A stretch of DNA of 54,421 nucleotides from an uncultured Oscillospiraceae bacterium (GTDB lineage Bacteria > Bacillota > Clostridia > Oscillospirales > Ruminococcaceae), in NCBI GenBank assembly GCA_934446355.1, contig CAKSEC010000015.1:1-54421 (forward strand). Direction: 5' to 3'. Made by a program: the position numbers and the translations under genes. This document shows, in pieces, positions 15,350 to 23,160 of the stretch. The notes beneath the pieces were generated by a model. That model was not told the DNA's origin, made no database searches, and saw only the letters and a list, made by a program, of their open reading frames with translations. The number at the start of each line of letters is the position of its first letter. Position 1 is the first letter of the stretch.

Positions 15350-15973
15350 TCATTTTTCTGTTCTGAAGCTGCTGTTAAATATCGGGCGAAGCCTTTGGTA
15401 CAGCGGAATGCAGGCCAGCACCGCTATCATTCCCTTTGCAAAGGTGAACGGAAGATTGAACATCAAAAGGCACTTGATAAGGGAATCCGCTCCGGAATAT
15501 ATCGCACTGTATGCGTTGATTATCGCTTCCATGGGCATCATTGTCGTGTAAAGCGGGTACACTATGAAATAGTTCGTCAGTATCCCGATGCCCGCCATAG
15601 ATACTGCGCCGCAAACGCAGGCTATCACAACGTGCTTGGTCGTATGTCCTGCTTTTTGTGCGATAAGCCCCGCAGGAACGACCAACAGACAGCTCAGCAG
15701 AAAGTTTGATATCTCGCCCACGCCGCCCGTCTGCGAAGTAAATAAGCCTATGAGGTTTTTCAGCAGGCATACCGCCGCCCCTGATACGGGACCCATGGTC
15801 AGCGAAGCCAGAAGCGCAGGCACGTCCGACAGGTCAAACGTGATGAACCCCGGCATGAACGGCAGCGGGAAGCACAGGTACTTCAGCAGCACTGCGCCCA
15901 GTGCGCCCAGAAGCGCAGTGAATACCAGCTTTCGCAGGTCAAAGGTTTTGGTTTTTGCTGTGGTGTTGTTCAT
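15350..15973 (-). CDS. ribU: ECF transporter riboflavin S component RibU
   Basis: The 207-residue integral membrane protein has about six helices and the ECF S-component pattern: LVFTALLGALGAV for contact with the energizing module, then PFMPGFITFDLSDVPALL, typical of RibU. The identity is backed by an FMN riboswitch directly upstream. It needs the shared EcfA/A'/T module, which is not in this window. The ATG at 15973 follows GGAGG; the longer open frame upstream is riboswitch sequence. Confidence 0.93.
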   Translation of the reverse strand: MNNTTAKTKTFDLRKLVFTALLGALGAVLLKYLCFPLPFMPGFITFDLSDVPALLASLTMGPVSGAAVCLLKNLIGLFTSQTGGVGEISNFLLSCLLVVPAGLIAQKAGHTTKHVVIACVCGAVSMAGIGILTNYFIVYPLYTTMMPMEAIINAYSAIYSGADSLIKCLLMFNLPFTFAKGMIAVLACIPLYQRLRPIFNSSFRTEK

Positions 15974-15993
15974 GTTTTCCTCCATTGTTCTGG

Positions 15994-16034
15994 GGAAACA
16001 GAAAGCCCCCTGCACGCACAAGCTGTACAGGGGG
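15994..16034 (-). terminator. riboswitch-controlled terminator of ribU
   Basis: On the minus strand GCCCCCTG pairs with CAGGGGGC and is followed by TTTCTGTTT. It sits between the FMN aptamer and the ribU start codon, as in transcription-attenuating RFN elements. Confidence 0.8.
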
Positions 16035-16077
16035 CGCAAATATGCACGCAGGAATGCGGTTCCACATTTGTTTTCTG

Positions 16078-16181
16078 ATTCTTTCATCCGGACTATACCG
16101 TCGGTACCGGAATTGCACCGGTTCAGCCTTTCAGCTCGCGGACTTTCACCGCCGGTGGAGAATTTCACTCCGCCCCGAAAC
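16078..16181 (-). promoter_or_regulatory. FMN riboswitch (RFN element)
   Basis: The minus-strand sequence shows the RFN blocks in order: TTCGGGGCGGAGTGAAATTC, ACCGGCGGTGAAAGTCCGCGA, the AACCGGTGCAATTCCGGTACCGAC segment (here split across two hairpin arms), and GGTATAGTCCGGATGAAAGAA. When FMN is bound the downstream terminator should form and shut off ribU. Confidence 0.95.
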
Positions 16182-16214
16182 AGATAAAATATTCAGCTTT
16201 TACGCTGTAATATT

Positions 16215-16243
16215 ATTATATACCCTTTGCGGGATTTTGTCAA
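16215..16243 (-). promoter_or_regulatory. ribU: consensus promoter of ribU
   Basis: On the minus strand TTGACA (16238-16243), 17 bases, TATAAT (16215-16220); transcription would start just before the FMN aptamer. Confidence 0.85.
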
Positions 16244-16257
16244 TACCCGAAATTAAG

Positions 16258-16430
16258 GGCAACACCGCACAAAGACCATTTATTGGATTTTGCACGTGTC
16301 TTGCTTGCATATTTTCCGTCATCTTGCACAATTCGTCCTAGCAAGGCGACAGCCTTGCGTCGTCCTCATTGTACAATCTGACGAAAAATCTGACTGCGCA
16401 ATACACGCACAATCTTTGTGCGGTATTGCC
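16258..16430. mobile_element. 173-bp MITE-like element, family GGCAACACC
   Basis: 18-bp terminal inverted repeats (GGCAACACCGCACAAAGA and its complement, one mismatch) bound 173 bp without a transposase gene. The element is flanked by TAAG on both sides (16254-16257, 16431-16434), a 4-bp target duplication. An internal GCAAGGC..GCCTTGC hairpin sits near 16340. A 48-bp relative is at 28726-28773. Confidence 0.8.
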
Positions 16431-16548
16431 TAAGGTTCGGGCGAGCGCAGAAAATTGTCAAAAAAAACCGTCAGAGATTCCGAAAATCCACCGATAATAA
16501 AGCGGCCTTGAATGCAGATAATATACCTGTGCAGCCGAAATTGCACAT

Positions 16549-16710
16549 GGTCACCTCTAAAAACCTCCTTCACGGCAGATTTCTATTCCTTATATCATCT
16601 GCGTCGTTACCAAACCTTGAAATACATCAAGTATTACTGCGGTTTGGTGCCTAGCAGCTGATATAAGTCATGGACGAAATCTGCTCGTGTCCCGGTTTTT
16701 AGAGGCGACC
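16549..16710. mobile_element. 162-bp fold-back MITE, family GGTCACCTC
   Basis: 17-bp terminal repeats (GGTCACCTCTAAAAACC and complement, one mismatch) are flanked by ACAT duplications (16545-16548, 16711-16714). The whole interior is also palindromic (CAGATTTC/GAAATCTG, CTTATATCA/TGATATAAG, ACCAAACC/GGTTTGGT), so the element folds into one long hairpin. A relative with the same ends but unrelated interior is at 50280-50509. It lies 30 bases upstream of the start codon of the next gene. Confidence 0.8.
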
Positions 16711-16740
16711 ACATATTAAAAAAGTAAGGAGAACACGAGC

Positions 16741-17181
16741 ATGAAGAAGCTTTTTAGCCTTGCTGCAGCACTTGCAGCCGCAGCAGTACTCGGCATGGGT
16801 GCGACCGCAAACAACGGCGGCGTTATCGGCGATGTCGTTGGCGCAGGAGAGGATATAGTGAACGGCGTGGTAAACGCAGGCGAAAACATCGTGAACGACG
16901 TCACCGGCGCAGGCAATACCACCACAGCAGGCGGCAATACCGCTGGCGCAGGCAACAATGAAACGGTAGGCGCAGGCAATGGCGCTGCAGCAGGTACGAC
17001 AAACGGCACAACATCAGGTACGACCAGCGCAGGCAATGCCGGAACAACTAACGGCACCACAGCCGGAACGACTACCACCAAGCCCAACCCCAGCACCGGC
17101 GTTCCGTTCAATATGGCGGCAGTCGGCGCAGCGGCTCTCGGCGCAGCAGGTGTAGCTGTGACCTCAAAGCGTAAGGGCTGA
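16741..17181 (+). CDS. small Gly/Thr/Asn-rich sortase-type surface protein
   Basis: The 146-residue product has a signal peptide (MKKLFSLAAALAAAAVLG) and a short VVGAGEDIVNGVV-type repeat, then a low-complexity linker of Gly, Thr, Asn and Ala. The C-terminus is a sorting signal: NPSTG, a hydrophobic stretch (AAALGAAGVAV) and SKRKG. It should be cut at the T-G bond and joined to the wall. No folded domain is evident; it may be a spacer or stalk. AAGGAG lies 9 bases before the ATG. The fold-back MITE ends 30 bases upstream and may have displaced its promoter. Confidence 0.8.
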   Translation: MKKLFSLAAALAAAAVLGMGATANNGGVIGDVVGAGEDIVNGVVNAGENIVNDVTGAGNTTTAGGNTAGAGNNETVGAGNGAAAGTTNGTTSGTTSAGNAGTTNGTTAGTTTTKPNPSTGVPFNMAAVGAAALGAAGVAVTSKRKG

Positions 17182-17303
17182 GATTAAGCAAATTAGGTAA
17201 TTAGCAATGCGTTTTCGCTCAGGCGGAAGCGCATTGTTATATTTAGCTAAAAATATTATGCCTTTTCACTAAAAATTTTTTCAAAATGTGGTTAAAATGA
17301 CAG

Positions 17304-17332
17304 TTGCATTTTTTCCTCGTTTATTGTAAAAT
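17304..17332 (+). promoter_or_regulatory. promoter of the 556-residue surface protein
   Basis: TTGCAT at 17304-17309, 17 bases, TAAAAT at 17327-17332, then a short leader to an AGGAGG site at 17378. Confidence 0.65.
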
Positions 17333-17392
17333 AGATGTGAGGATTTAGTGTTTGCTATCCCACACATTATTTTTTTAGGAGGATCATTTCTA

Positions 17393-19063
17393 ATGAAGTT
17401 AAGAAAAGTAATAGCTGCTATGTCTGCTGCTACGGTCGCAATTTGCTCCACCGTAAGCGCAGGTGCTGTGGTTATTTCCGACAAGGCAACCAAGCTTGAC
17501 TCTTCCTGGGGCACTTGGGTTGACATGGACGCTTCCAATTTCTCTGCGGCTGATGTCCTGACAGTTTACGTTTCCGATATCGGCGACGACGCTAAGCTCT
17601 GCGTTAAGTCCAAGGACGCAGGCTGGCCCCAGCTCGCAATCGGCGATGTATATGAGACCGACGCCAGCACATCTTCCATCGTTGAGCAGGGTCTGATCGT
17701 TCTTTCTAAGGACGCAACAGTAGTAAACGTTGCTCTTACAAAGGATATGGCTTCTTCACTCAACACCTATGGCGGTCTTGTTGCAGGCGCAAACCTGACG
17801 ATCGACAGCATCAAGTATGGCGAGAAGGCAGAGATCAAGAAGGACGCTCCCGCTGAGGACAGCAAGGCTGACGAGGTTAAGGCAGAGCCTGTAACCGTTA
17901 AGATCGCTTACACCGATGGCAAGACCCCCAGCTATACATACAAGGTTGGCGCAGGCGTTAAGGACCTCAAGGTTAAGGCTGCAATGACCGGCAACGTTGA
18001 GTGGAACGACTGGTGCGGCGCAGGCGTAGTAGTTACTGACGCTAAGGGCAACAAGACCTACTATCAGTGGGGCGGCGCTCAGGTATCATGGGGCTGGGAC
18101 GCTGACGGCGATAAGGTTGACGATTCCAAGGACGGCGTAAAGGGCAGCACATGGGTCGGCACTATCGGCACAGACGGCGGCGAGATCTCTGTTCCCGTTT
18201 CTGACGGTGCAACTGTAGAGTTCTACTGCCTGAGCTGGGACAGCATGGCTGGCGTTGACCAGTACACCCTGACCTTCGACGCTCCTTCCGCTGAGGAGAC
18301 CAAGGCTGACGACACCAAGAAGGACGACGAGAAGAAGGACGAGACTCCTGTAGAGCCCACCGAGGAGACCACTGATGTTTCTTCTGAGGAGACTGAGGAC
18401 GTATCTTCCGAGGAGACCACCGACGACGTATCTTCCGAGGAGACCGCTGATGTATCTTCTGAGGAGACCGCTGAGGACAACTCCGCTTGGGAAGAGGCTG
18501 TAGCTAACGCTTCCAAGGATATCGCTGATTACCTTGACGTAGACTCTGCTAACAAGACCCTGTTCCTCAAGTATGACGACGGCAAGGTTGGCTATGCTGA
18601 CGCTGCTGGCATCGACATTGCTTCTATCACTGGCGTAAAGTTCCACGTTACATTCGACGAGCTCGAAGTTGCTGACGAGTCCGTATGGATCGGCGGCGGT
18701 ATCGGTGCAAACTCCAACTCCACCAGCTGGCTGCAGAACGAGTGGGGCAGAAACGATAAGCCCATCATTCCTGACCTTGAGAACGGCACTATCACATGGG
18801 ACAACGGCGCACCTATCTTCACCGCTGATGATAAGTATGCTCAGCTGTGGGTTTGCTCATGGGGCGGCTCATTCGCTGTTGACTCTGTAGAACTGCTCTT
18901 CGCTGACAACGGCGACGCTTCTGCAGACGACACCAAGACCGATGACACTAAGACCGACGACACCAAGGGCAGCCCTGACACCGGCGTAGCTGGCGTAGCT
19001 GTTGCTGCAGGCGTTGTTGCTCTGGCTGGCGCTGCTGTTGTAGTATCTCGCAAGAGAAAGTAA
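17393..19063 (+). CDS. large sortase-type surface protein with carbohydrate-binding-like domains
   Basis: The 556-residue secreted protein has a signal peptide (residues 1-22) and three beta-rich modules. The first spans about 25-150. The second, about 165-310, has WCGAGVVVTD, YYQWGGAQVSWGWD and FYCLSWDS and resembles carbohydrate-binding modules of ruminococci. The third is about 370-520 (WIGGGIGANSNSTSWLQ, then LWVCSWGGSF). The acidic linker repeats VSSEET five times. The C-terminus (DDTKTDDTK repeats, SPDTG, hydrophobic stretch, SRKRK) is a sortase signal. Codons are strongly biased (GCT, AAG, GAC, GGC), suggesting high expression. Binding to a plant or mucin glycan is inferred; no catalytic motif is seen. 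Confidence 0.82.
   Translation: MKLRKVIAAMSAATVAICSTVSAGAVVISDKATKLDSSWGTWVDMDASNFSAADVLTVYVSDIGDDAKLCVKSKDAGWPQLAIGDVYETDASTSSIVEQGLIVLSKDATVVNVALTKDMASSLNTYGGLVAGANLTIDSIKYGEKAEIKKDAPAEDSKADEVKAEPVTVKIAYTDGKTPSYTYKVGAGVKDLKVKAAMTGNVEWNDWCGAGVVVTDAKGNKTYYQWGGAQVSWGWDADGDKVDDSKDGVKGSTWVGTIGTDGGEISVPVSDGATVEFYCLSWDSMAGVDQYTLTFDAPSAEETKADDTKKDDEKKDETPVEPTEETTDVSSEETEDVSSEETTDDVSSEETADVSSEETAEDNSAWEEAVANASKDIADYLDVDSANKTLFLKYDDGKVGYADAAGIDIASITGVKFHVTFDELEVADESVWIGGGIGANSNSTSWLQNEWGRNDKPIIPDLENGTITWDNGAPIFTADDKYAQLWVCSWGGSFAVDSVELLFADNGDASADDTKTDDTKTDDTKGSPDTGVAGVAVAAGVVALAGAAVVVSRKRK
18366..18480 (+). repeat. tandem VSSEET-coding repeats
   Basis: Five imperfect units of about 21-27 bases encode an acidic V-S-S-E-E-T linker inside the surface protein gene. 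Such repeats commonly vary in number between strains. Confidence 0.8.
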
Positions 19064-19095
19064 TCAATAAGTGACCAGATAGTTCAAACACTAAC

Positions 19096-19130
19096 CGCCA
19101 CCCCTTGGTTCGCCAAGGGGTGGTTTTTTG
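19096..19130 (+). terminator. strong terminator of surface protein gene
   Basis: CCACCCCTTGG and CCAAGGGGTGG pair perfectly around a TTCG tetraloop and are followed by six T. Confidence 0.92.
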
Positions 19131-19222
19131 GTTTTCTGGGTGAATAAGTGAAATGAATCTGCCTGACTGAATTTTTACCTGATTTGCGTGAATCCCCCAT
19201 CTGAAAGATGGGGGACATTGAT

Positions 19223-19564
19223 TCACAGTCCAAAGCTCACGGAAAGGGCGTCGTTCACCTGCGACATTGAGTCGCTGTCCAGTTCGCCCATGCGTTCCTT
19301 GAGCCGTCTTTTATCCAATGTACGAACCTGCTCCAGAAGCACGATCGAGTCTTTCGCAAGACCGCAGGAAGCTGCGTTGAGCGAAATATGTGTCGGCAGC
19401 TTGGATTTGTCCTTCTGGCTCGTTATTGCAGCGGCGATCACAGTGGGGCTGTGCTTGTTGCCGATATCATTCTGTACTATCAGGACAGGTCTGACGCCGC
19501 CCTGCTCCGAGCCTACCACCGGACTCAGATCTGCGTAATATATCTCTCCTCGTTTAACCAGCAT
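19223..19564 (-). CDS. mazF: MazF/PemK-type mRNA interferase (orphan toxin)
   Basis: The 113-residue protein follows the MazF/EndoA pattern: RGEIYYADLSPVVGSEQGGVRPVLIVQND at the N-terminus (loop Arg and Gly-rich segment), an AAAITSQ strand and a C-terminal RTLDKRRL. It should cleave mRNA at short specific sites. A MazE-type antitoxin gene would normally be just upstream; none is visible in the 400 bases there, so the toxin is orphaned locally. The ribosome site AAAGGA is 12 bases from the ATG, which may keep expression low. Confidence 0.88.
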   Translation of the reverse strand: MLVKRGEIYYADLSPVVGSEQGGVRPVLIVQNDIGNKHSPTVIAAAITSQKDKSKLPTHISLNAASCGLAKDSIVLLEQVRTLDKRRLKERMGELDSDSMSQVNDALSVSFGL

Positions 19565-19970
19565 TGAGTGATCATTCCTTTCGTATTATGGTCGCACTGA
19601 ATAATGCGGAGCGTATCAAAATCGGACACATGAGTGCGCTTATCTGAACGTGTCGGACTAAATTATTCGGTGCTTCCTTAGTTTACTCCGCTGCCCGAAG
19701 CGGCGGTTTTTGGTTCATCGTTATTATTGCCTGCGGGGTGGAAGTTATGCAGGCGGAACTTCACAATTCCGGAAGTATTTGCTCCGGCGGGGATACTGGA
19801 TCAAACAGCGTTTCCCCTTATTATTTTATTCCGCTGTGCCCGCTGTCGTTACGGCGGATTTTTTCTGTTCGCACTTGACATTGCACTGCGTGCTGTGTTA
19901 TTATAATAATATACGGGAAGCAATGCACTGATGGGGCATTGCGCATTACAGACGGAAAGGCGGCGGTGTT
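19565..19970. other. 406-bp gene-free region upstream of mazF
   Basis: It holds an inverted repeat (19594-19605 with 19662-19673, one mismatch), a GC-rich hairpin with T-run near 19686-19713, and a TTGACA-18-TATTAT promoter (19875-19904) for the gene at 19971. No small antitoxin frame with a ribosome site was found on either strand. Confidence 0.5.
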
Positions 19971-20525
19971 ATGAACGGTGAACAGGCGAATGAGGAACGC
20001 TTCGGCTTTAAGGCAAAAGGGCAGTTCCGCTGCATATCTCCTTTTGAAAAAACGATGACTGTTGTGTCGCTCGTGCTTGGGCTGCTTGTCGAGGTCGTAG
20101 TCGTGCTGTGGATGGCAAACCCCAACACCGCATATGGCGGGACTTTTGGCGCTGTGCCGTTTGCTATCGCCATTATTGCAGGAATTACGTGGTGGTTCGT
20201 GCGTATCGCTCATTCGGGCAGAACCTACTACTATGAAGCGGACGACAGCGAATTCCGCATTATCCGCCCGAATAAGTCGGTGGATACCTATTATTACACG
20301 GACATGGACAGTATCGACTACAAGCCCATTCATTACATCAACGGAAAGCATCGGGGGTATCTGGTGACTGTCCGCACGAAATATTGTGAAACGAAATACA
20401 GTTATATCTTCTCGAAAAACAAGCTGTTCAAATCAGAAAACGGAACGCCGTTCAGCATTCTTGCAAGAAAGAGCGGTATAGCCCAGCCGGAATCCAGCGG
20501 CGACGGTCTGGAATTCCGCACCTGA
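19971..20525 (+). CDS. two-helix membrane protein with PH-like cytoplasmic domain (paralog A)
   Basis: The 184-residue protein has two predicted helices (about residues 31-50 and 62-82), then a soluble beta-rich domain with YYYEADDSEFRIIRP, DTYYYTDMDSIDYKP and KHRGYLVTV. The following gene encodes the same layout with clearly related blocks, so the pair arose by tandem duplication. The shape resembles bacterial PH-like (bPH) membrane proteins, but I cannot assign a family. Function unknown. A promoter is visible at 19875. Confidence 0.7.
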   Translation: MNGEQANEERFGFKAKGQFRCISPFEKTMTVVSLVLGLLVEVVVVLWMANPNTAYGGTFGAVPFAIAIIAGITWWFVRIAHSGRTYYYEADDSEFRIIRPNKSVDTYYYTDMDSIDYKPIHYINGKHRGYLVTVRTKYCETKYSYIFSKNKLFKSENGTPFSILARKSGIAQPESSGDGLEFRT

Positions 20526-20536
20526 AAGGAGTAAGC

Positions 20537-21160
20537 ATGAGCGAATCGAAAAATAACGCCGAAAGCAGGATAGTCCGCCGTGGAAGCTTCCGCATAGGCT
20601 ACAAAAACGAAAAAAGGCTTATAATAATATGCCTTGCAGGCGCAGCGGCAAGCATTATGTTCATGGTGCTCGGACTGGTGCTGTTTGGGGCGCCGGAAAA
20701 TGTGCTTGGCTTCATGACCAGCTTTTTCTGGCTGATACCTGCAGCGCTGTGCCTTGCGGTGATACCTGCGCTGTCCTACGGCAGGAACTGCACATATTAC
20801 GCAGACGAAAGCGAATTCAGAACGGTCACGCCCGCCGGCACGGATTATCTGTACTACAGCGATATCAGCGAGGTAGTATACAAGCCGATAATGAAGCTAG
20901 GCAGGAAGCGGGGCTATCTTGTGACTGTAGTCACAGGCGTCAGGGATTTCACCTATCCCTGCCTTTTCGGGCGTAATTCCGAACTCACCGAGCCGGAGCA
21001 TACGCCGTTCTATCTGCTGGAGCTGAACGCCGGATTAAAGCAGCCCCAGCCCAAGGACGAGGAGCATTCCACGGCGGTCATGGCTATGTTCGCAGAAATG
21101 CAGGAACGTCAGGCGGACAGACTGTCCCGCAAGGCGAAAAAGAGTCTTTGGAAGGACTGA
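20537..21160 (+). CDS. two-helix membrane protein with PH-like domain (paralog B)
   Basis: The 207-residue paralog of the preceding gene keeps two helices (about 29-50 and 60-80) and the blocks YYADESEFRTVTP, YLYYSDISEVVYKP and KRGYLVTV, then adds a charged C-terminal extension (MFAEMQERQADRLSRKAKK). It starts 11 bases after its twin with AAAGGAG upstream and ends 3 bases before the DUF3810 gene, so the three form one transcription unit. Function unknown. Confidence 0.7.
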   Translation: MSESKNNAESRIVRRGSFRIGYKNEKRLIIICLAGAAASIMFMVLGLVLFGAPENVLGFMTSFFWLIPAALCLAVIPALSYGRNCTYYADESEFRTVTPAGTDYLYYSDISEVVYKPIMKLGRKRGYLVTVVTGVRDFTYPCLFGRNSELTEPEHTPFYLLELNAGLKQPQPKDEEHSTAVMAMFAEMQERQADRLSRKAKKSLWKD

Positions 21161-21163
21161 CAT

Positions 21164-22306
21164 ATGGCTGATAAGTACATACCCGTTCGGCGGGAAAAGA
21201 AAAGACCTGCGCCGCTGCGCTTTCTGAAAGCATTCTGGATATTTATACCGCTGGTGCTCGCTGCGCTGATGTATTTTCTGCTGCCGCTGTTTCCTGATTT
21301 CACCGAATACGCCGTGTCAAGAGGGCTGTTCAGGGTCTACACCGTTCCGGTGGGATTTCTGACATCGCTGCTGCCGTTTTCGCTGACCGAATTATGCGCA
21401 GTGCTCGCCGTTCCCACTGTGGTCACGCTTATCGTGATATTCATAATACGCATGAAAAAAAGCCGCAGCAAGGGTAAGACCGCCCTCAGGGCAGGAAGAT
21501 TCCTTGCGGGCTTTCTTTCGTTTGCGGCATTTATCTATATGACGGCGCACGGTGCGAATTTCTACAGGCAGAGCGTTGAGCAGCTTATGCAGCTTGATAC
21601 CTCGCACTGCTCGAATGAATTTCTGCTGGAGGTCTGCAAGGACCTCGCAGCGCACGCCGCAAAAGAGCGTGAACTTCTTCCTGAGGACGAAAACGGCTGC
21701 ACCGTGCTTCCTGAGGATATCTATACAGAACTGACCCGCGCGGGTAGCGGCTACGATGCGCTGTGCGGGGAATACCCGTTCCTGTGGACGGATATCTGGC
21801 GGCAGAAGCCGGTGCAGCTTTCGCAGTACTGGAGCTATACCGGCATAATCGGTATGTACTTTCCTTTCCTTGCGGAATGCAACATCAACACCGAACAGCC
21901 GGCTTTCACCGTTCCGTTCACTGCAAGTCATGAAAGTGCGCATTCACGGGGCATTGCCTTTGAGAACGAATGCAACTTTCTGGCGTTTCTTTCCTGTATC
22001 AGCAGCGAATATCCTGAGTACCGCTATTCCGGATATATGAACGCCCTGAAATACTGCTCGAACTCGCTCTGCAGCGCAGACGAAGAACTGTGGCAGCAGG
22101 CTCACGACTGCATGACCGACGGCATGATAAGGGACTTCGACGCAGGAAATGCGTACATCAGGGCGCACAGCGGCAAGGTGAAGGACGTTTCTACGACAGC
22201 GAACGACGCATTCATCAAGGCTCAGAGGGTAAAGGACGGCACGGAAAGCTACGGCAGGGCGACCGACCTTATTCTTGCGTACTACAGAAATCAGGCGGCT
22301 TCATGA
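21164..22306 (+). CDS. DUF3810 family membrane protein with HExxH zincin motif
   Basis: The 380-residue protein has three N-terminal membrane helices (about 23-42, 57-90 and 110-130) and an extracytoplasmic domain carrying HESAHSRGIAFENECNF. The HExxH plus the downstream Glu fit a gluzincin-like metal site, and ECNFLAFLSC is typical of DUF3810. It may be a membrane-bound metallopeptidase, but activity is untested as far as I know. Its stop codon overlaps the next start codon (ATGA). Confidence 0.82.
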   Translation: MADKYIPVRREKKRPAPLRFLKAFWIFIPLVLAALMYFLLPLFPDFTEYAVSRGLFRVYTVPVGFLTSLLPFSLTELCAVLAVPTVVTLIVIFIIRMKKSRSKGKTALRAGRFLAGFLSFAAFIYMTAHGANFYRQSVEQLMQLDTSHCSNEFLLEVCKDLAAHAAKERELLPEDENGCTVLPEDIYTELTRAGSGYDALCGEYPFLWTDIWRQKPVQLSQYWSYTGIIGMYFPFLAECNINTEQPAFTVPFTASHESAHSRGIAFENECNFLAFLSCISSEYPEYRYSGYMNALKYCSNSLCSADEELWQQAHDCMTDGMIRDFDAGNAYIRAHSGKVKDVSTTANDAFIKAQRVKDGTESYGRATDLILAYYRNQAAS

Positions 22307-23160
22307 GGGAACTTCAGATAACCGTTCCGCCTGAATATGACGGAGCGCAGGCGCAGTGCCTGCTGAAAGCGCAGGGTTTCTCACGGCGTGCCCTGATACG
22401 GCTGAAGCAGTCGGGCGGGCTTACGCTGGACGGCAGGCTGCTCCGCACGATAGATACCGTTCATTCGGGCGATATAATTTCAGTTCGGCTGGAGGAATGC
22501 GGGGATACGCCTGCGCCGTCAGCTGGGCTGAATGCAGAGGTCGTATATGAGGACGAGGACGTTATCGTATTCGACAAGCCGCCGTTCATGCCGGTGCACC
22601 CGTCGCAGCGGCACCGCTCGGATACTCTGGCGAACCATTTTGCGGTGGTATGTCCGGGGCTGCCGTTCCGGCCGATAAACCGGCTGGACCGCAACACGAG
22701 CGGGCTGTGCGTGTGCGCCAAGAATCAGCTTTCGGCGGCGGCACTGTCCGGCTCGCTTGAAAAGGCGTATTACGCAGTAACCTGCGGCACGCCGCCCGGC
22801 AATATCGTGGACGTACCCATAGGCAGGGCGGGGGACAGCATAATCAAACGCTGCGTAAGTCCCGATGGAAAGCCCGCAGTCACTGAATATCAAGCAGTAG
22901 GCGGCAATGAACGTCATACGCTGCTCAGGGTCACGCTGCGGACGGGGCGCACTCATCAGATACGTGTGCATATGGCGTATCTCGGCTTTCCGCTGTGCGG
23001 TGACGAGATGTACGGCGGAAGCTGCGAGGATATCGGCAGGCAGGCTCTGCACTGCGGCGAGGTGGTATTTATTCAGCCGGTAACGCATGAGCGGATACGC
23101 CTTGGATCTCCGCTGCCAGCGGATATGGCGGCATTAATTTCAGCTAGTGGAGGAATATGA
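22303..23160 (+). CDS. RluA-family RNA pseudouridine synthase
   Basis: The 285-residue enzyme has an S4-like N-terminal part (FSRRALIRLKQSGG) and the catalytic block RPINRLDRNTSGL, whose Asp attacks the uridine, followed by KAYYAVTCG and RTGRTHQIRVHMAYLGFPLCGD. It modifies uridine in rRNA or tRNA; the exact site is unclear. The ATG overlaps the stop codon of the previous gene, and its own stop codon overlaps the HAD gene start. Confidence 0.9.
   Translation: MRELQITVPPEYDGAQAQCLLKAQGFSRRALIRLKQSGGLTLDGRLLRTIDTVHSGDIISVRLEECGDTPAPSAGLNAEVVYEDEDVIVFDKPPFMPVHPSQRHRSDTLANHFAVVCPGLPFRPINRLDRNTSGLCVCAKNQLSAAALSGSLEKAYYAVTCGTPPGNIVDVPIGRAGDSIIKRCVSPDGKPAVTEYQAVGGNERHTLLRVTLRTGRTHQIRVHMAYLGFPLCGDEMYGGSCEDIGRQALHCGEVVFIQPVTHERIRLGSPLPADMAALISASGGI

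Noticed and set aside
18086..18646. Minus-strand Leu/Gly/Ser-rich frame opposite the surface protein
   Set aside because: It is the complement of the acidic tandem repeats and biased codons, without start signals.
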